Of a DNA stretch of 64,000 nucleotides, positions 61,512 through 64,000 are shown piece by piece. The stretch is taken from NCBI RefSeq assembly GCF_004359505.1, contig NZ_SCWE01000005.1:25632-89631 (forward strand), given 5' to 3'. This stretch comes from Macrococcus hajekii. GTDB lineage: Bacteria > Bacillota > Bacilli > Staphylococcales > Staphylococcaceae. Position numbers and translations under genes: made by a program. The notes under the pieces were generated by a model. It did no database searches and had not been told where the DNA came from. It saw only the letters and a list, made by a program, of their open reading frames with translations. The stretch's first letter is position 1, and each line of letters starts with the position of its first letter.

Positions 61512-62399
61512 CTACCAGCCACGTTCCTGCATTCGTTCTTCGAGAGAAAGGCTGTTGATATCGAGACCTTTCATTGCTGCACCCAACTCCTTAGAAAGTT
61601 CTCCGATTAATTTGTAGTCCTGATAATGTGTCGTTGCCTGTACAATTGCTTTCGCGAACTTCTCAGGTGATTCTGATTTGAAGATACCTGAACCTACAAA
61701 GACACCATCAGCACCTAGTTCCATCATCAGTGCTGCATCAGCTGGTGTTGCTACACCCCCTGCTGCAAAGTTAACGACCGGTAGTTTACCTAGTGTCTTG
61801 ATTTCTTTCAAGACGTCATAAGGGGCACCGAGCAGTTTGGCTTCTGTCATAATTTCGTCATCATTCATGACTGATAGTTTACGAACTTGCGCGTTTACTT
61901 TGCGTAAGTGACGGACAGCTTCAACAATGTTACCTGTCCCTGGTTCGCCTTTTGTACGAAGCATTGCTGCTCCTTCACCGATACGTCGCGCTGCTTCCCC
62001 TAAATCACGGCAACCACATACAAAAGGAACCGTAAATTCATCTTTCTTTAAGTGAAACTCTTCATCTGCTGGCGTAAGTACTTCAGACTCATCAATATAG
62101 TCAACCCCCATCGCTTCTAGCACACGTGCTTCAGTAATATGGCCGATACGTCCTTTTGCCATTACAGGAATAGAAACAGCGTTCATCACTTCCTCAACGA
62201 TGCGAGGATCTGCCATACGTGCAACGCCGCCTGCTTTACGAATATCACTTGGCACACGTTCTAAAGCCATAACTGCAACAGCTCCTGCTGCTTCTGCAAG
62301 TTTTGCCTGCTCAGCATTGACTACGTCCATAATGACGCCGCCCTTCTGCATTTCTGCCATACCACGTTTAACTTTATCTGATCCGATGATTTTAGACAT
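61512..62399 (-). CDS. pdxS: Pyridoxal phosphate synthase subunit PdxS
   Basis: Makes pyridoxal 5'-phosphate from ribose-5-phosphate, glyceraldehyde-3-phosphate and ammonia. The 295-residue TIM-barrel protein has [43 protein letters not shown] and [17 protein letters not shown]. The ATG at 62399 follows AAAGGAG at 8 bases. It is divergent from its likely activator pdxR. Confidence 0.97.
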   Translation of the reverse strand: MSKIIGSDKVKRGMAEMQKGGVIMDVVNAEQAKLAEAAGAVAVMALERVPSDIRKAGGVARMADPRIVEEVMNAVSIPVMAKGRIGHITEARVLEAMGVDYIDESEVLTPADEEFHLKKDEFTVPFVCGCRDLGEAARRIGEGAAMLRTKGEPGTGNIVEAVRHLRKVNAQVRKLSVMNDDEIMTEAKLLGAPYDVLKEIKTLGKLPVVNFAAGGVATPADAALMMELGADGVFVGSGIFKSESPEKFAKAIVQATTHYQDYKLIGELSKELGAAMKGLDINSLSLEERMQERGW

Positions 62400-62444
62400 C
62401 TCATACACTCCTTTAAATTCAATTCATCTATAAATCTAACGAAT

Positions 62445-62471
62445 AAACTGATATTATAAAAGTATCAGTTT
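62445..62471. promoter_or_regulatory. Inverted repeat in the pdxS-pdxR gap, candidate PdxR operator
   Basis: AAACTGATA (62445-62453) and TATCAGTTT (62463-62471) form a perfect 9-9-9 inverted repeat between the divergent genes. A minus-strand TATAAT (62453-62458), a possible pdxS -10, lies in its centre. A MocR-type regulator is expected to act here. Confidence 0.65.
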
Positions 62472-62491
62472 TAATATAAATTAAAGGGTCA

Positions 62492-63865
62492 GTGATAAAA
62501 TTGGAAATGCTTACATATAAGTTTGATAAAGATCAGTTTCTTTATCAGCAGCTTTATCAGTTTATTAAAGAAGATATATTAACAGGCCAATTAGTACGAA
62601 ATGAAAAGTTACCCTCAAAACGAAAGCTGGGTCAGCATTTAAATCTCAGTCAGACCACTATTGAAATTGCCTATCAGCAGCTTCTAGATGAGGGATTTAT
62701 CTACTCAAAGCCACAAGTAGGTTATTTTGTAGAAGCCATTGAAACAATAAATTTAGCACCGGAAAATAAAGTAGCGCCATCGATACAAGAGGACAAAGTA
62801 ATCAAACAATCGTTCACGATTGAAAACAGTCATTATCCTGTCTTCCCTAATCATTTATTTAGAAAATATGCTAAAGAAGCATTCGAAATGGAAATGAGCC
62901 ATCTCCTTGAACGTGGACATCCACAAGGTGAACCAGAACTGCGCAATCAAATACGTCGTTACCTTTATCACTCAAGAGGCGTGAACTGCAGCAATGAACA
63001 GATCATCATCGGTAGCTCTACAGAACAGCTTTTTACTCTTATTACTCGTCTGCTGCCGCATGCTGTCTATCAGATTGAAGATCCAGGCTATCCTCTTATA
63101 CGTAAAGTACTGAAGTACGAACACAAACCTTATATTCCAGCTGAAATAGACGAGGAAGGCATTGTAGTCGAAGCACTTCATCATGAGGCGAATGTGGTTC
63201 ATGTTACACCTAGTCATCAATTTCCGACTGGCGCTGTACTTTCTGCCAAACGACGGACAGAACTACTGAAATGGTCTATGAAGAAAAATCATTATATTAT
63301 TGAAGATGATTATGATAGTGAGTTCAGATATAAAGGACAGCCTTTAAAAGCCCTTCAAGGACTGGACACTCACCAGAAAGTCATCTATATGAGTACGTTC
63401 TCTAAATCCATTTTCCCAAGTATCCGTGTTGCTTATTTAGTGTTACCTGAACCGTTATTACGTCAATATAATGAACTGCAGCATAAACCCAATCTGACCG
63501 TACCGAGACATATACAATATTTGATTACTCGGTTTATGCAATCAGGTGAATTTGAAAGGAATATCAATCGTACAAGAAAACGTTATAAGAAAAAACTGGA
63601 TCTTGTTCTTGAAACCCTTCAACCATATGCTGATACTATTTCTATTAGCGGCGATCAAGCAGGCATGCACTGTGTACTAAACTTTCCTTATGACTTCACA
63701 TTACCAGAGAATATAGAAATCAATCGCATTAGCGATTACACTGAACATTCTCAAAAAAAATACCACCGTCAGCTTATTTTAGGCTTCGGTGGTATTGAAG
63801 ATCATTTAATTCATCATAGAGTAACTCATTTACTCAACCAATTGATACAAAAAAAAGAGACCTGA
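62492..63865 (+). CDS. pdxR: MocR/GntR-type regulator of pyridoxal phosphate synthesis
   Basis: Regulator with an N-terminal GntR winged helix (about 1-75: LPSKRKLGQHLNLSQTTIEI) and a C-terminal aminotransferase-like domain that senses PLP. The PLP lysine region is MSTFSKSIFPSIRVAYL, with IIEDDYDSEFRY before it. The 457-residue protein lies divergent from pdxST, the usual place for PdxR. The start GTG at 62492 is the best of several weak options. Confidence 0.88.
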   Translation: MIKLEMLTYKFDKDQFLYQQLYQFIKEDILTGQLVRNEKLPSKRKLGQHLNLSQTTIEIAYQQLLDEGFIYSKPQVGYFVEAIETINLAPENKVAPSIQEDKVIKQSFTIENSHYPVFPNHLFRKYAKEAFEMEMSHLLERGHPQGEPELRNQIRRYLYHSRGVNCSNEQIIIGSSTEQLFTLITRLLPHAVYQIEDPGYPLIRKVLKYEHKPYIPAEIDEEGIVVEALHHEANVVHVTPSHQFPTGAVLSAKRRTELLKWSMKKNHYIIEDDYDSEFRYKGQPLKALQGLDTHQKVIYMSTFSKSIFPSIRVAYLVLPEPLLRQYNELQHKPNLTVPRHIQYLITRFMQSGEFERNINRTRKRYKKKLDLVLETLQPYADTISISGDQAGMHCVLNFPYDFTLPENIEINRISDYTEHSQKKYHRQLILGFGGIEDHLIHHRVTHLLNQLIQKKET

Positions 63866-63878
63866 CAGGTCTCTTTTT
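63852..63878. terminator. Bidirectional terminator, pdxR / rRNA operon
   Basis: A 12-bp perfect inverted repeat (63852-63863 with 63867-63878) with loop GAC and A/T runs, overlapping the pdxR stop. It can also end the rRNA operon coming from the right. Confidence 0.9.
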
Positions 63879-63882
63879 AAAT

Positions 63883-64000
63883 TGCCCGGCAACGTCCTAC
63901 TCTCGCGGAACGTAAGTCCAACTACCATCGGCGCTAGAGAGCTTAACTTCTGTGTTCGGTATGGGAACAGGTGTGACCTCTCTGCCATCATCACCAGACA
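63883..64000 (-). rRNA. rrf: 5S ribosomal RNA, at the window edge
   Basis: On the minus strand the sequence runs from TGTCTGGTGATGATGGC to CGTTGCCGGGCA, with the 5S core GGTCACACCTGTTCCCATAC and CCGAACACAGAAGTTAAGC. Helix I pairs TGTCTGG with CCGGGCA, so the 5' end lies at or within a base or so of the window boundary. It should be the last gene of an rRNA operon that continues to the right. Confidence 0.97.

Overview
The window reads as a stretch of low-GC Firmicutes chromosome from the family Staphylococcaceae, most likely Macrococcus/Macrococcoides rather than Staphylococcus. Many proteins (HemQ, RpoB, PdxK, Kbl, CysE, CtsR, McsB) look close to the S. aureus proteins as I remember them, and gene order is largely staphylococcal. 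Three things do not fit S. aureus: ispD and ispF of the MEP isoprenoid pathway, a complete methionine-salvage (mtn) operon, and three tandem M20 amidohydrolase genes. The genus is an inference; no database search was possible. The window is densely coded. No gap between genes exceeds 300 bases, and the longer gaps (about 190-260 bases) hold RNA leaders and promoters. I see no mobile element, prophage, CRISPR array or tRNA gene.

Region 1 (1-12.4 kb) is housekeeping and accessory metabolism. It holds pta (cut by the window edge), hemQ, a Fur-boxed siderophore ABC transporter operon, an amino-acid permease, a small 34-residue ORF, a DUF423/YwdI/ung cluster, pdxK, and a yojF-bshB2-folE2-acetyltransferase operon (bacillithiol and folate).

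Region 2 (12.4-28.2 kb) is nucleotide and amino-acid salvage. It holds a Cof phosphatase with tadA, the dgk/dck kinase pair, a HAD phosphatase with ilvE, and mtnK-A-W-X-B-D under a SAM-I riboswitch. These are followed by a threonine dehydrogenase with kbl (threonine to glycine plus acetyl-CoA) and the three M20 amidohydrolases.

Region 3 (28.2-60 kb) is the large transcription/translation/stress block, nearly all on the minus strand. In transcription order it runs ctsR-mcsA-mcsB-clpC, radA-yacL-ispD-ispF-gltX, cysE-cysS-mrnC-rlmB-rae1 (Cys T-box), sigH, rpmG-secE-nusG, rplK-rplA, rplJ-rplL, a methyltransferase, rpoB-rpoC, and ybxF-rpsL-rpsG-fusA-tuf. The order matches the Bacillus subtilis block closely, but disA is missing between radA and yacL. 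Recognisable promoters, terminators and structured ribosomal-protein leaders divide it into units.

Region 4 (58.9-64 kb) holds nupC, a nitroreductase, pdxS-pdxT with the divergent MocR-type regulator gene pdxR, and a 5S rRNA gene on the minus strand at the right edge, the distal end of an rRNA operon.

I found no obviously new multi-gene system. The best leads are an McsA lacking its N-terminal zinc module, the amidohydrolase triplication, the mtn operon without its own aminotransferase next to ilvE, a 12-bp inverted repeat enclosing the whole SAM riboswitch, several switch-like or attenuator-like leaders (rpoB, L10, L11, S12-S7), and the unannotated 34-residue ORF.
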